Shown here piece by piece: positions 42,128 to 52,711 of a stretch of 64,000 nt of DNA (within the stretch, counting starts at the first letter, position 1; every line of letters starts with the position of its first letter). This DNA comes from Adiantum capillus-veneris (Eukaryota > Streptophyta > Polypodiopsida > Polypodiales > Pteridaceae), in the NCBI GenBank assembly GCA_014529385.2, contig CM043971.1:26577769-26641768 (forward strand), given 5' to 3'. A model generated the notes under the pieces. It was given only the letters and a program-made list of their open reading frames with translations. It was not told the origin of the DNA and searched no databases. Both the position numbers and the translations under genes were made by a program.

Positions 42128-42781
42128 TAAATCTGTAATTTAAAGTTCGATTTTGATGTGTAGAGATTTTCTCACTTCAAAATGAGTATAATGAAACAAA
42201 ATTATATTTTTACGTTTTGTGTAGAGCTATTCACACTGTTATGCTCTCACTAGAGTAAAAATTTAGAAAAAACATGTCCAAAAATATTGATATTCTCTTA
42301 TCTTTATTTGGACTGTAAAATCCATCGTACTGTGTGAGAGCATACACATGCTAACATTGTAGATAGATAATCGCTTAAAAATCTATGGTAAAGTGTAAGA
42401 ACTTTTTGTTCGCACTTTACATAGATACAATAATTATCAAGTATTTTAAGTGATTATCGTTTTGACATTTAAAAATGTCACTTATAGCTCTTGTAGCTAT
42501 AACAATTAATAATGATAATCATTTTAATACTTGATTTTATTGTAATTATTGATTATCATAATGTGTTAAAGCTATAAGCTTGCACTTTAGATAAATCAAT
42601 GCAATTTATATGTAATCCAATGGTATTGTTTTTTATTATTTTATTTTTGTTCAATAATTGTTTTTAATTATTTTAATTTCGTTCAATCATTGTTAGTTAA
42701 ATTAATTTAATGTTTAAATTGATTTTGATTATGAAAATGATCATTGAATTTGTTTTTATTAGAAAATTACTTTCGTGCATC
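42128..42781. other. AT-rich 5' region of the hAT element with nested hairpins
   Basis: About 650 bases of very AT-rich DNA with several inverted repeats. The clearest is GATAATCGCTTAAAA (42366) with TTTTAAGTGATTATC (42444-42458), enclosing ATCTATGGTAAAGTGTAAGAA with TTCGCACTTTACATAGAT around a T5 loop (42381-42426). TATGCTCTCAC (42240) and GTGAGAGCATA (42335) form another. These may be subterminal structures of the hAT transposon or nested MITEs. I found no terminal inverted repeat pair with a target duplication. Confidence 0.5.
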
Positions 42782-43682
42782 ATGGTGAAAGGACAAGAGT
42801 GGAGTTATGTGCATGAGTTGAAAGCTGGGAGAAATACATCTCGACTTAAATGTAAATCTTGTGGCCACCAGTTCAGTGGTAATGCAACCAGAATTAAAGA
42901 GCATTTATTTAAAGTCCCTGGCAATGTTGAAAAGTGCGGGGAACCACCCAGAGATATTCATGAAAAATTTCCCACATATTCTCGCAAAGTAAAGTTGATT
43001 CTTGCAGCTAAACATAAAGGTGATGTTTTTAAAGACATTCATGCGAATATTGAACCATCTGTATGCAACAAGGAAACAGAAGAGGTGTTTACCACTCAAG
43101 TAAACGAGCAGAGTTCTCAATTGAACCCTCTTAATGGACATGCTTCTACATCAGGAGGAGTTCTTAGCACAAGCAAATCCGGTAGAGCATCATCCAATGG
43201 ACAGACAATGCCTGAAGCATTTAAAATGGTTGCTTGAGTTGCATTTAAAATGGACACAAGCATTTGTTGCATGTGGCATATCGTTCAATGCTATGCGCAA
43301 TCCAATATTTCAAGATGCTTTGATGAGTACAACCAAAAAAGGATTTGTGCTTCGTGACTATAACAAGATGCGAACTGAATATCTTGATAAAGTCAAAGAC
43401 AGTACTGAAGCCATTCTCAAACGCACAATGCTAGAGTTTGTTCCAGCATATGGATGCACCATAGCATTGGATGGATGGACTAATTGTCAGAAAAAAACTT
43501 TAATCAATGTAATGCTTATTAACCCTAGCGGGGCTATGTTCGTGGAAGCAATTGATAGCTCATTGAAAGAGAAGACTATCACCTACCTAGCAGGGGTGTA
43601 TGAGCGTGCAGTTGCAAAGGCAGGTGGACCAAAGAATGTGACTACTATTGTCACAGATAATGCGGCCAATTACAAAGGAGCA
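42782..43682 (+). pseudogene. hAT transposase: BED zinc finger and DUF659 domain, truncated
   Basis: ATG at 42782 (MVKGQEWSYVHELK). BED-type finger at residues 10-50: LKCKSCGHQFSGNATRIKEH with a further Cys in VEKC (C-x2-C..H..C). It opens a Ser-rich linker, then a frameshift or stop at about 43235. The second frame carries DUF659: ACGISFNAMRNPIFQDAL, RDYNKMRTEYLDKVK, YGCTIALDGWTNCQKKTLI (first DDE Asp), INPSGAMFVEAIDSS and NVTTIVTDNAANYKGAE (second Asp). It stops at about 43682, so the insertion domain, the catalytic Glu and the hAT dimerisation domain are missing. Normally such proteins bind transposon ends through BED and cut DNA in the nucleus. Confidence 0.8.
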
Positions 43683-44660
43683 GAAAGAGTGTAGATCATT
43701 GTGGAGGTAGTTATGCGTATGAACATACTTCAGTGTTTGGAGGAGAGCATTGACGATCTGCAAAAAATTCTCCTGGAATAGCTCTACTATTCCATTTGTG
43801 AGTACGTAGTCGCAAATGACAGGTTGACTTCTGTCTGCAGTGCATTCTTTGATCCATTGCTCCACATGGCCGCCATTCCAAAGTCGTGAAATGAGCATAG
43901 GTCGCTCCACGTGGCACACCATGGCAAGAGGGTAGATAATTCCACGATGTGAAATATCCAAAACTGTTGCTTCGTCTTTGACCTGTTGATCCATGGTGGG
44001 CCCATGCAGGTGTACTTTGAACACTTTTGCAGCATACACCTGATCTTTGAAAGCGGGATGTGTGACACCCACACACTTTACATGTGCCCATCTTCCCTCT
44101 CCCAGCTCTGGAGATTGGATATTGAAGACGGTAGTGTCCGGCAAAAGGTGTAGAATAGGTGGTAGTTGAGAGAGGTCCAATGTAGCAATTGAAGATGCTG
44201 CAGGCTCTGTTCTAATAAGAATTTCTGGTTCATCAGCAGCTTCAGAAGAGCTGGATTCCACTCTTGCACGCTTTGCTGCTCTTTCCAACTTTTCCTTGCT
44301 TTCGAACTCTGTATAAAGCTGTTGCACAAGATGTATGCGCTCAGCTATGTTTGGCAAGGAAGTAACTGTAGGATTTTTCAGTTCCTGAAAGGTCTTCATG
44401 ATCTGTCCAATGGTTTGTTTGACCATGTTTATTAGGGCACCTGATGTCATTAGGGCTATGTCAAAGATATCTGGTGCAAACGTTGTCTGGAGCTTCTCAA
44501 ACACAGACTTGGTTAGAGTCTCTGTAAGATGATGATAATGCTCTGGAGCAACAGGGTTTAAGCAACATCTAATCTCTGCCTCTGACATGTAGTGAAAGTG
44601 TCTTACAATCACTTCGGAGATGAACTTTCGTTGATGTTTGGCTAGCTTCGTGTCTGCCAT
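43683..44660 (-). pseudogene. Kinase-like protein gene cut off in the catalytic loop
   Basis: Minus-strand frame of about 326 codons before it runs into antisense hAT sequence. Residues 1-130 look mainly helical (possible coiled coil at 110-135, EFESKEKLERAAKRAR), then an acidic/Ser linker. A protein-kinase-like domain follows: HVKCVGVTHPAFKDQVYAAK (209-215 is a VAIK-like YAAKVFK), KDEATVLDISHRGIIYP (alpha-C Glu, residue 230), RPMLISRLWNGGHVEQWI (hinge), IVNALLQTLKYVHTHNYLHN, ending HNDLHS, an HRD-type loop with the catalytic Asp. The loop Asn, DFG and the C-lobe are lost. CATACAG just before the ATG looks like an intron acceptor, so an upstream exon is likely. I do not recognise the family. 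Confidence 0.6.
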
Positions 44661-45239
<579 letters not shown>

Positions 45240-45790
45240 CTAATCCTTGATAAAGTGTGTGGAACGCACAACACAACTATCAGCGGATAAATTAGCAATT
45301 GCAGATGTAAGTTATCTATCATATGTGTTTACGTCCAAAACAACACCAAGTCATTTAATAATGAAAAATGATGTTCCTTTGGAATATGAAACACACGAGT
45401 AACCAGTATGTCACATTAAGATGAAGAGGGCATGAAAATATGCATCTCTTCACTCTTAATATAACGAGTGGTAACGCTTGTGTTTCTATGCAACACATAT
45501 GATAGAAAAACTTAATCTAAAATATAAGCTATTTCTAATGGAGTGTGTGGAATGCACAACACAACCATCAGTAAATAGCTCAACAATCTTAAATATAAAT
45601 CAATTGTTGTATATATCTACATTCAGAGTAACACCAAGTCATCTGTTGATGAACAATAATGTTACTACAGAAATAGTAGCACAAAAATAATGAAAGTCAC
45701 ACTAAGATGAAGAGGGCATAAAGTATGCATCTCTGCACTCTTAAAATGACGAACGGTAATCTTTGTGCTACTATGTAGAATAATCAACAC
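45240..45790. repeat. Tandem duplication, 284-bp period, two diverged units
   Basis: GTGTGTGGAACGCACAACAC (45256) recurs as GTGTGTGGAATGCACAACAC (45540). ACATTAAGATGAAGAGGGCAT (45414) recurs as ACACTAAGATGAAGAGGGCAT (45698), both 284 bases apart, and intermediate blocks correspond. Non-coding. Confidence 0.75.
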
Positions 45791-46238
45791 TGACTTACTT
45801 TAAGATTGTAAATTGTTTAGGTCACTCTGAAGTGAGAGGTGTAGCATCATGCCTACTACACTCCACGAGTCGACCTCTAATCTTAACTCATCTCTATGGT
45901 GAGAGGTATACTGCTACACCATACGAGTGAGAATCTAAATTTATCCAAGGCTTCTCCTGGAGTGAGTCATAAGACTACACACCACGGAAAAGGAGACCAT
46001 ATTCTACACACTTCTGGTGTGAGCCATATGGCTACACACCACGAAGTTGCCTACGACCTGCAAGCCAACTTTGTGGTGAGAGTTGAAACTACTGCACCAC
46101 ACAAGACTGGCACAACACAAAAAAAGTTAGTATTTACTGAAATTAAAAAATATACCTGAAAACTGCTGTAAACTGTCGCTATCTGCTAATCTCTCAAAAG
46201 GTCCAAGCTTTGCAATATCTCCAAAAGCTCCAAAATGA
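45791..46238. other. No gene seen; imperfect short repeats
   Basis: Contains a loose series of phrases such as GTGAGAGGTATACTGCTACACC, GAGTCATAAGACTACACACC and GAGCCATATGGCTACACACC about 60 bases apart (45897-46050). The 87-codon frame over it has no recognisable motif. Confidence 0.5.
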
Positions 46239-46300
46239 TTTTCGATCGAAATATATTTCGATCAAAAATGTTTTTGATCGAAATATATTTCGATCGAAAA
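46239..46300. repeat. 62-bp perfect palindrome (30-bp arms, 2-base centre)
   Basis: 46239-46268 and 46271-46300 are exact reverse complements around TG. Each arm is itself built from two smaller palindromes, TTCGATCGAA and CGAAATATATTTCG. Could extrude as a cruciform or give an RNA hairpin. It lies about 100 bases before the gypsy RT fragment. Confidence 0.95.
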
Positions 46301-46398
46301 ATTTTTATACGGGTTTTTACGTTTTATTCGGGAAAACGGCGTATAATGACGTTTTATACGTATATTATTTGTTATACGTGCGTATAAATGCAACCCAG

Positions 46399-47518
46399 CT
46401 TTTCGTACACGTTATGGACATTATGAATTTACAGTTCTTGCTTTTGGTTTGACTAATGCACCATCAACTTTCATGTGTTTAATGAATAGTATTTTTCACT
46501 CGTATCTTGATGAATTCATTCTGGTATTCTTGGATGATATTTTTGTGTATTCTAAGAATGAAGAAGATCATGCATTGCATTTAAAGAAAACATTTGAAGT
46601 TTTGCGTGAACATAAATTGTATGACAAAGCAAGTAAGTGTTCTTTTGCAAAGGATTAGATTGTGTATTTGGGAAGAGTGATTTCTAAAGAGGGGATTCAC
46701 ATTGATCTTGATAAAGCTAAGACTATTGTGGAGTGGACAACACCTAAGTCAGTAAGAATTGTAAGAAGCTTTATGCGTCTAGCACAATATGAGAGAGCAC
46801 ACATTAAAGATTTCTCTAAGATAGCAAGTCCTTTGACCGAATTGACCAAGAAAGTCAAGGGTTTTGTGTGAACTTCTAGCTGTGAGACTGCTTTTGAGAC
46901 CTTGAAGGCTAAAATAGCGAAAATTTGTGTTTTAAAAGTTCCTGAGATGGGTAAACCATTTGTTGTGTCCTGTGACGCTAGTGGTGAACAATTAGGTTGT
47001 GTTTTGACACAAGAAGGAAGAGTGGTTGCATATGAGTCTAGGAAATTAAGACGACATGAATTGAACTATGCAACACATGATCTAGAATTGCTTGCTGTTG
47101 TTCATGCATTGAAGCATTGGCGTCATCTTTTGCTTGGTGTAAAATTTGAATTGTGTACTGATCATCAAAGCTTGAAGTATATTTTCACTCAGCCATTGTT
47201 AAATAACAGACAAAGAAGATGGATTGATTTGTTGGCTGAGTATGACTTTGATTTGAAGTATTTGTGTGGAAAAGAAAATAAAGTTGCAGATGCATTGAGT
47301 CGTAGGCCTATGTGTAATTTGTTTACTGTTGTGCGGTCTAATTTGATTGATGATATACATGCTGAAGTTGAAAATAATTCTTTTTATAGGCTTCTTTTGA
47401 AATTCTTGCGTGAAAATATTGGTGAGATGTATAAGAACAAATATCACTTGTATAAGGGATATCTATATTATTATGACCGCTTGTGTATTCCTGCAAATTC
47501 TGCTTTTAAGAGTCAAAT
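46399..47518 (+). pseudogene. Chromovirus-type gypsy RT second half, RNase H and integrase start
   Basis: Begins inside RT ([20 protein letters not shown]), with an intact active-site box in [19 protein letters not shown], then CSFAKD, a stop (46657), YLGRVISKEGIHIDLDKAK, a stop (46871), and RNase H: PFVVSCDASGEQLGCVLTQ, YESRKLRRHELNYATHDLEL, ALKHWRHLLLGVKFELCTDH, GKENKVADALSRRP, then the integrase N-terminal arm (KYHLYKGYLYYYDRLCIP). It stops in SAFKSQIVHEE at the start of LTR D. It overlaps the chromovirus fragment at 36474-37829 by about 80 bases of content and may be the other half of a related copy. Confidence 0.85.
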
Positions 47519-48116
47519 TGTGCATGAAGAAAAATCACTCGTCGGACACCAAAATTTTCACGCCGAGACTCGAGACCAATTTCATGCCGGAATATTCCTT
47601 TTTGCCGGAATATTATGGTCGGATGGCGGGAGGAAAGTGGTAAGAAAACGATCGATCAGTTGGCCTGTTGGCCGATGGTCAATGGTTGGAAGTAAATGGC
47701 CAAATTCAATGGTCGGTGGACAAATTCAAAAGCGGACATGTCTTCTCAAGGATAAGAGGGTACGATTTGGATTTATCTACACAAGGGCAGCTACACATGG
47801 CTGCCTCTCATGAGAGAGGGAAGCCGTTTTGGCCTATAAAAGGAGGCCATTTCTACACACATTACATAGTGTGAAGTTGATGCAACAAGGTGGGTGTGAG
47901 GTGGTGAGAGTGAAGCAAGGCGGGAGCTCTATTAAGGGTTAGTGTGAAGTTGATGCAACAAGGTGGGTGTGAGGTGGTGAGAGTGAAGCAAGGCGGGAGC
48001 TCTATTAAGGGTATAATCCCTTTGCAACCTACTTCTTGTTTAAAGTACTAGAGCCATTAAGTGGCTGCTTTCCAGTGGATGTAGCCCACGTTATTGGGTG
48101 AACCACGTATATCATG

Positions 48117-48187
<71 letters not shown>

Positions 48188-48233
48188 CTATAATCTCTTG
48201 TGTGTGAAAATTATCTCTCTCCATTAAATAACA
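47519..48233 (+). repeat. LTR family D, copy 2, with 73-bp tandem duplication
   Basis: Matches 5948-6608. It keeps the TATA context GGCCTATAAAAGGAGGCC (about 47831-47848). The transcribed part after it contains a 73-bp direct duplication (GTGTGAAGTTGATGC at 47869 and 47942) not present in copy 1. A (CT)n run (48121-48183) sits near the 3' end, and TGGTATACGGGTG follows as a decayed PBS. The first bases read through in frame from the gypsy integrase, so a chimeric open frame of 303 codons (46902-47813) exists. Confidence 0.7.
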
Positions 48234-48920
48234 TGGTATACGGGTGTGGTTGCTTTTTCTTTCCAAACAAAGAGAGTTAGAGAAAAAAGTGAGAAAATGC
48301 TGTTTTAGGCTATTTTTGTGAAAATTGCTGACTTGCAGGTAAATTTTTGAGCAAACTGAGCAGGATATGGATTTTTTGCATCTCACGACTCTCAAAGAGC
48401 TCGATGAGACGAACAAATTCATGTGAGACAGACCCAGTCAAATGCTGAACCGTTTGGGAGTTACGGCTCGCTGAAAATGGCCAGAAATTGGGGACTTAAA
48501 AAGAAAAAAGTTTCTAAATTTGCTTACTCGTGAGTGTGGGTTGCGTTTTGTGGTTCTTATGCGTTTGAATGCAGGACGTCTCTTTTCAAACCTAATTTTG
48601 GGCCGCTTTGTTAAAGACTGGAGGAAGGACGAAAATAGCCACTTTTTTGGTCTCGCGTGAAGAAGACAACCTGTATGCAGAAGGAGGCGATTTTCTACTG
48701 TGATGGCACCTTGTGATTGAGATTGAGAGTGAGAGTGAGATTGAGAGTGAGAGTGAGAACTGTGCACAGATTGAGAGTGAGATAGCTCGGGGGTGGTCGG
48801 GAGGTTGATACGAGCTACGCTCTTCTTGTACCCGGGAATTGATTTCAATATACATCTCTGATTTCCTACGTCTACTCTGTGTACTTGCAAAGTTTTGTTA
48901 TTCAATTGTTGTATTTCCCG
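48234..48920 (+). repeat. Gypsy E-type LTR fragment
   Basis: About 30 bases of D leader, then from about 48290 sequence resembling the chromovirus LTR (compare CCGTTTGGGAGTTA at 48450 with the same phrase near 35511; GCTCGGGGGTGGTCGGGAGG at 48785). 48605-48920 is the reverse complement of 33735-34040. A TGAGAT/GTGAGAG tract occupies 48715-48780. No coding content. Confidence 0.6.
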
Positions 48921-49065
48921 TGTCTCGTCACAACATTCTTTGTTTATGCATGTGTGTGTGCGTTTTTTGTTTATGCATGCTCTCTCTCTCTCTCTCTTCC
49001 TCTCTCAATGTGTGTGTGCATTCTTTGTTTATGTATGTGTGTGTGCGTTTTTGTTTATGCTTGTG

Positions 49066-49110
<45 letters not shown>

Positions 49111-49136
49111 TCTCTCTCTCTCTCTCAAAAACACAA

Positions 49137-49177
<41 letters not shown>

Positions 49178-49290
49178 GAGAGAGAAAGAGGGGAAGGGAA
49201 CATGAGAGTGAGGAGAGGGAAGGAGCATACATGGCTGTCCTTCCTATCCTCGTGTGTGTGTGTGTTGAGAAGAAAGAGAGAGAGAGAGGG
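48921..49290. repeat. Microsatellite cluster (TG)n, (CT)n, (GA)n
   Basis: Alternating TGTGTG, CTCTCT and GAGAGA runs with repeated phrases such as TTTGTTTATGCATG (48941, 48969, 49026, 49047). Open frames through it are compositional and not genes. Confidence 0.85.
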
Positions 49291-49524
49291 AGAGCGTCAC
49301 CTTCTTGCTTGAGGGCGCCGAAAACTCAGATCTGAGATCTGAGTTTTCGGACGCTCTCTGTTATTTTTTTAGCCCAGCCGGCATCTCTATGAGCGTCGCT
49401 ATAGGCATCGTTATGAGCGTCACAAAATTACTTGTAATTTTGCGACACTCATAGCGACGCCGGGAATTTTCATTTTTCAGCATCACTATACGAGCGTCGC
49501 TAATGTGAGTGGTCTCTTGTAGTG
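49291..49524 (+). mobile_element. Orphan right end of a CACTA transposon
   Basis: Ends GTGGTCTCTTGTAGTG at 49524; the reverse complement CACTACAAGAG matches the first 11 bases of the CACTA element at 56911. The subterminal region has repeated GCGTCGCTA/TAGCGACGC motifs (about 49392-49505), as in that element. Further in there is a 33-base palindrome (49318-49350, CCGAAAACTCAGATCT with its complement around one base). The rest of the element is missing to the left. On the right it abuts Tat integrase sequence at the point equivalent to 18196. Confidence 0.75.
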
Positions 49525-49956
49525 TCCATCTCCTTCCATCTAGTTTTCGGCAAAGAGGTTTTACTTCCAATTGAGGTGGAGATACCAACTTTGAAGATGA
49601 TGCTAAAGCTTGAAGAAGGTCCCAATGATGCATTCAAGGCAAGGCTTCTATATTTTCAATGTATACAGTTGGATAGGTTGTTGGCTTTTGAGCATTATGA
49701 GTGCGTCTTGAAGAAGAATCAAGCAAAGGAAAGTGAGAAGGTGAAGGACAAGGACATCAAAAAGGGTGACATGGTGCTTCGTTACAATAGTAAGCTTGAT
49801 AGCACTTTTCAAAAGAAATTTCAAATCAAGTTGCAAGGTCCTTTCTTGGTCTTAAACATGTTTCCAAATGGCACATATCAGCTTGCTGACTTGGATGGTA
49901 CCCCACATAAAGCACGTGTGAATGGCTACAGGTTGAGAAGTATATTGCAAGGTTGA
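49525..49956 (+). pseudogene. Tat-type gypsy integrase C-terminus, second copy
   Basis: Copy of 18196-18627: VFGKEVLLPIEVEIPTLK, LEEGPNDAFKARLLYFQ, KKGDMVLRYNSKLDSTFQ, FPNGTYQLADLDGTPHK, NGYRLRSILQG. Unlike the first copy, the frame is open throughout because the upstream frameshift is not included. It is bounded on the left by the CACTA end. Confidence 0.8.
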
Positions 49957-51249
49957 TGACTGTGATTGAGAATGAGCCTTCTTTTGAAGAATTTTCTGAT
50001 CATGTGGCTAAAGATGAAGATGAAGTAGAGACTCTCTCGTGTGGTTTACAGGATATCTTTTGTGCTGCTGATCATGAATGATCTAGCAGGCTGGGGTGTG
50101 GCAAACTATGTTGGGAGCATTTCTGACACTCCGTTTTTTGTAAATTTGTACATATGGACATGACGCCCAATGTCAAAAGTGTGTGTGGGATTTATTTTTT
50201 TGGGGGTTTTAGCTTGCTTTAGCAAGCACATGTACATGCACTGCAAGTCGCTAGTCTAGTGACAACTGTCGGGTTGCTATAAGTGCCAGTGAGTGAGTTT
50301 TTTGAAGTGAGACTTGTATATAACTTAAACTCATGTAAAAACTTAAAAAAGTTCACACAAAGATCATAAAATTGCAGGATTGAGCTCGTTGTGCCTCCTT
50401 GATGGTTTTTGTTGCAGTTTTTGCCCTTTCCTTGCCTACTCTACGTGTAGTTGTACCGGGACAGCTCTCTGTTCGCGTCAATTTTTCATGTAGCGGCGTG
50501 TAGATTCAATTTTTTTCATCTCCAGATTTCTCCCTAGTCATTTTTCAAGCTTTCTCTCAAGCTTTCAAGTGCCCCAATTGGAGTTGTGCTCTTCAGGTTA
50601 TGACTAGTTCTCTATAGGGTTATGGCTATGGCAGCCTAGTGGGCAAATTGTATGCAGCTGATAGATTCGGAGGGCATGTATCTATAAATTGTGGAATTGA
50701 TGTTGAAGTTGGGGTTTGTGTCATTCAATTTTGAAAGGGGAGGAGCTTGTCTACATATGCGTTGGTCGGCGTGTGCTGTAAATCCGTGCTTTGACAGGGT
50801 TTTGCTCCTATGTAACATAGTCTCTTGGGTGGGCGACGGCCAGTAAATTCCCAAGGGGGCTACTCTTGCTGGACTTGTGGTGTTTCAAAGGGATTGTGAA
50901 AAGCTTTTGGTGTCTTGTAGTTCTCTTTTCACGCTCTTGGGTGACATCGCTATAGAGGTATTTCAGTTTGCTTGTTTCCCTACAACGTCTCTAATGCCAT
51001 GGTACGTAGAGCCATCATGATAATTAATATTTTTAAATTTTTTATTTGATTTGTTGAAAGCATCTCTGAGGCCATGGTACAAAAATCCATGATGATGATT
51101 ACTATTTTAAAGTTTTTATTTGACTTGTTGAAAGTGTCTCTGATGCCATGATACGTAAATCCATGATCATGATTACTGCTATTGTTTACAACATTAAAAT
51201 CATAGTAAGTAGCATCAAGTAGCATCGTGAACCGTCTCAAAGTACATTG
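49957..51249 (+). other. Tat-type non-coding tail with 74-bp tandem array, second copy
   Basis: Collinear with 18628-19925; the net offset changes by only one base between 49525 and 50981. The 74-bp array is at about 50989-51180. No coding frame. Confidence 0.6.
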
Positions 51250-51778
51250 TTGTGCATTATCATTCTGTCTGGTATGAAGTACACAAAAGCACCATAATGG
51301 TTGAACAGTCTCCAAGTGACTAGATGATTGCAAACATTCGTACCAAAGGGCTCAACGAGTCAAGATTCATCCTCTTGCGCTCGGAGCTTGGAGTTGCTTC
51401 AACCTCACTCTTTCTAGATTACCTTCTCTGCTATTATGTTAGCCTTGTACATATGATATTGTAATCATATAGGTACCATGCACTATGCATGCTCCACACT
51501 TGCACACTGTGATCTCTTAGTCACTTATATATTTGAACATAGATACACATTTCACTTTCACATCATCATCGTTGGTTCATATTTTCACATTTGTATAGGG
51601 GCTTGGGTTTTTCCCTTGAATTCTTCCCAAGGGTTTTTTAATCCAAATCTAGAGACCTTGTTTGAGTGGGGGTGTTGGAGATATATATGGCTCTACTCAA
51701 CTTGGTCTCACCTATATAAATTTATATCTTGTCCTCAATATAAATCAATCTTTGGGAGCATACATGATGTGTCTCTTG

Positions 51779-51834
<56 letters not shown>

Positions 51835-51845
51835 ACATCTCAACA
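51250..51845 (+). pseudogene. Copia A RNase H tail, 3' UTR and LTR relic, second copy
   Basis: Second copy of 19895-20541: RNase H tail in broken frames, stem CCCTTG..CAAGGG (about 51614-51637), purine tract GAGTGGGGG, LTR 51673-51845. The CT tract is shorter than in the first copy (about 51783-51830 against 20448-20521), showing microsatellite change since duplication. Confidence 0.7.
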
Positions 51846-52711
51846 CTCGATCCGTGGCGGGTCAGGGTGCACGAAATCGATAAAGAGGCCAAGCCCTAGC
51901 TCGCGTGACACAATCATCTGCAAGCCCCAAACAATGAGAACACATATATAGTGAGGACTCCTAGCTATATATAGCATAAGTGTGGGCTGCTTGATGTGAT
52001 TTTTATCCTCTTGACAATAGCAAATCAAGAAAAATATCGAGATGTAAAGGTTGGAAAAAATCACATCACATTGTCCTTAGAGATAGTTTGCGACGGCGCT
52101 CTAAAGACGGCAGAGAAACAAATAATGATGCCACGTGTACATATGACAAGAATGCAATGTGCGCACATAAACACAAGAAGACACACAAATGCTACAAAAC
52201 ATTAGTGTTGCATAGTCACAACTGCAAAATCCCTACCGACGAGAATGATGAGGAGGGTGCAATAGGATGATAACAACCATAGCACCAATGGAGATGAGGG
52301 TGCAATAAGACGATAACAACCATATCACCAATGACGAGGGTGTATTCAATCCATAGCATCAATGACGACGACGATGCATGCAAGCATAGAACCAACAACG
52401 ATGAGGTTGCAATAAGACGATAGCATTATGAAATACCAATTACATGGGTGAAATAGGATGATAGCAACCATAGTGCCATGGAATATCCATTATAAGCATC
52501 AAGGTCTCTGCCACAAGACACAAGGCTCCGTGATCTTTGATAAATGAAAGATGTTCTATCACATCATCAAGAAATGAATTAGTAAAGTCATGATGTATAA
52601 AGAATAAGTGTCAAACTGCATGAATGATGAGGCAGTAATCAATCATGTACTTAATGATGCACATCAGATGACATTTTTATGAGTTTAAAAACAATGCTCG
52701 TTAAACAACGT
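51846..52711 (-). repeat. Family B non-coding remnant, second copy
   Basis: Collinear with 20542-21391. It ends at the solo LTR insertion; the matching uninterrupted site is 21386-21391 (CAACGT). Confidence 0.65.

Noticed and set aside
45896-46159. 87-codon frame before the palindrome
   Set aside because: Spans loose short repeats and shows no motif or second copy.
48839-49312. 157-codon Cys/Ser/Leu-rich frame resembling a membrane protein
   Set aside because: Translation of TG, CT and GA microsatellites; hydrophobicity is a composition effect.
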